From: Arthrobacter luteolus NBRC 107841
GTDB lineage: Bacteria > Actinomycetota > Actinomycetes > Actinomycetales > Micrococcaceae
DNA length: 64,000 nucleotides
Assembly: GCF_001552075.1 (NCBI RefSeq)
Contig: NZ_BCQM01000001.1
Coordinates: forward strand, 124,001-188,000
Direction: 5' to 3'
Shown here one piece after another: positions 63,996 to 64,000 of this stretch. The position numbers and the translations under genes were made by a program. Every line of letters starts with the position of its first letter. The stretch's first letter is position 1. The notes under the pieces are model-generated. The model was given only the letters and a program-made list of their open reading frames with translations. It searched no databases and was not told the origin of the DNA.

Positions 63996-64000
63996 GGTTC

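Overview
The window is a high-GC actinobacterial chromosome segment, most likely from an Arthrobacter-like member of the Micrococcaceae. This is inferred from a Kgd-type fused 2-oxoglutarate decarboxylase, a SigR/RsrA thiol-stress pair, a 24-residue bL37 ribosomal protein, a tmRNA tag ending ALAA, and frequent GTG/TTG starts with ATGA or GTGA gene overlaps. No insertion sequence, integrase, tRNA gene, phage gene or CRISPR array was seen. Most of it is core chromosome. The accessory-looking parts are at about 29.6-32.8 kb, 42.5-44.0 kb and 51-64 kb.

Layout. 0-5 kb: 3' part of an HrpA helicase, HIT protein, sulfurtransferase and metallo-beta-lactamase-fold hydrolase. 4.6-7.8 kb: Zur regulator facing a ZnuABC zinc importer, with a perfect GCGAAT-C-ATTCGC palindrome upstream of the importer. 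7.8-10.3 kb: two CNNM/CBS membrane proteins. 10.8-16.4 kb: Kgd, a degenerate SGNH-fold protein and a quinone-oxidoreductase-type dehydrogenase. 16.6-18.6 kb: bL37, the RsrA/SigR pair behind a GGAAT-N18-GTT promoter, and a DoxX-family protein. 18.6-26 kb: aroA, rsgA, hisN, a methyltransferase, a two-gene Fluc fluoride channel and two tandem YbdK-type carboxylate-amine ligases. 26-29.6 kb: a GH13 alpha-glucosidase, two small proteins and a uracil-DNA-glycosylase-fold protein.

29.9-32.8 kb: a three-gene translationally coupled cassette (small helical WXG/DUF6507-like protein, 634-residue helical plus alpha/beta-hydrolase protein, lipoprotein) preceded by a strong hairpin. It resembles a type VII secretion substrate module. 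32.8-42 kb: ssrA, smpB, a LytM/M23 hydrolase, ftsX, ftsE and prfB, a conserved bacterial neighbourhood that is here interrupted by an SDR and an OatA-like acyltransferase. 42-44 kb: a small orphan gene and an AT-richer membrane protein. 44.1-48.8 kb: a Tad pilus/secretion operon. 49-51 kb: a secreted GH25 lysozyme with C-terminal repeats.

51-64 kb: a surface polysaccharide region with five GT2 glycosyltransferases, a DUF2304 protein, a DUF6541 membrane protein, complete dTDP-L-rhamnose synthesis (rmlA, rmlB and a fused rmlCD), a flippase and a Wzt-type ABC ATPase at the right edge. It probably makes a rhamnose-containing cell-wall glycan.

The genes group into zinc homeostasis, thiol stress, ribosome rescue with division and wall hydrolysis, Tad pili, and glycan synthesis and export. 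The best candidates for something undescribed are the hairpin-led hydrolase cassette at 29.9-32.8 kb and the apparently catalytically dead SGNH protein at 14.8 kb.
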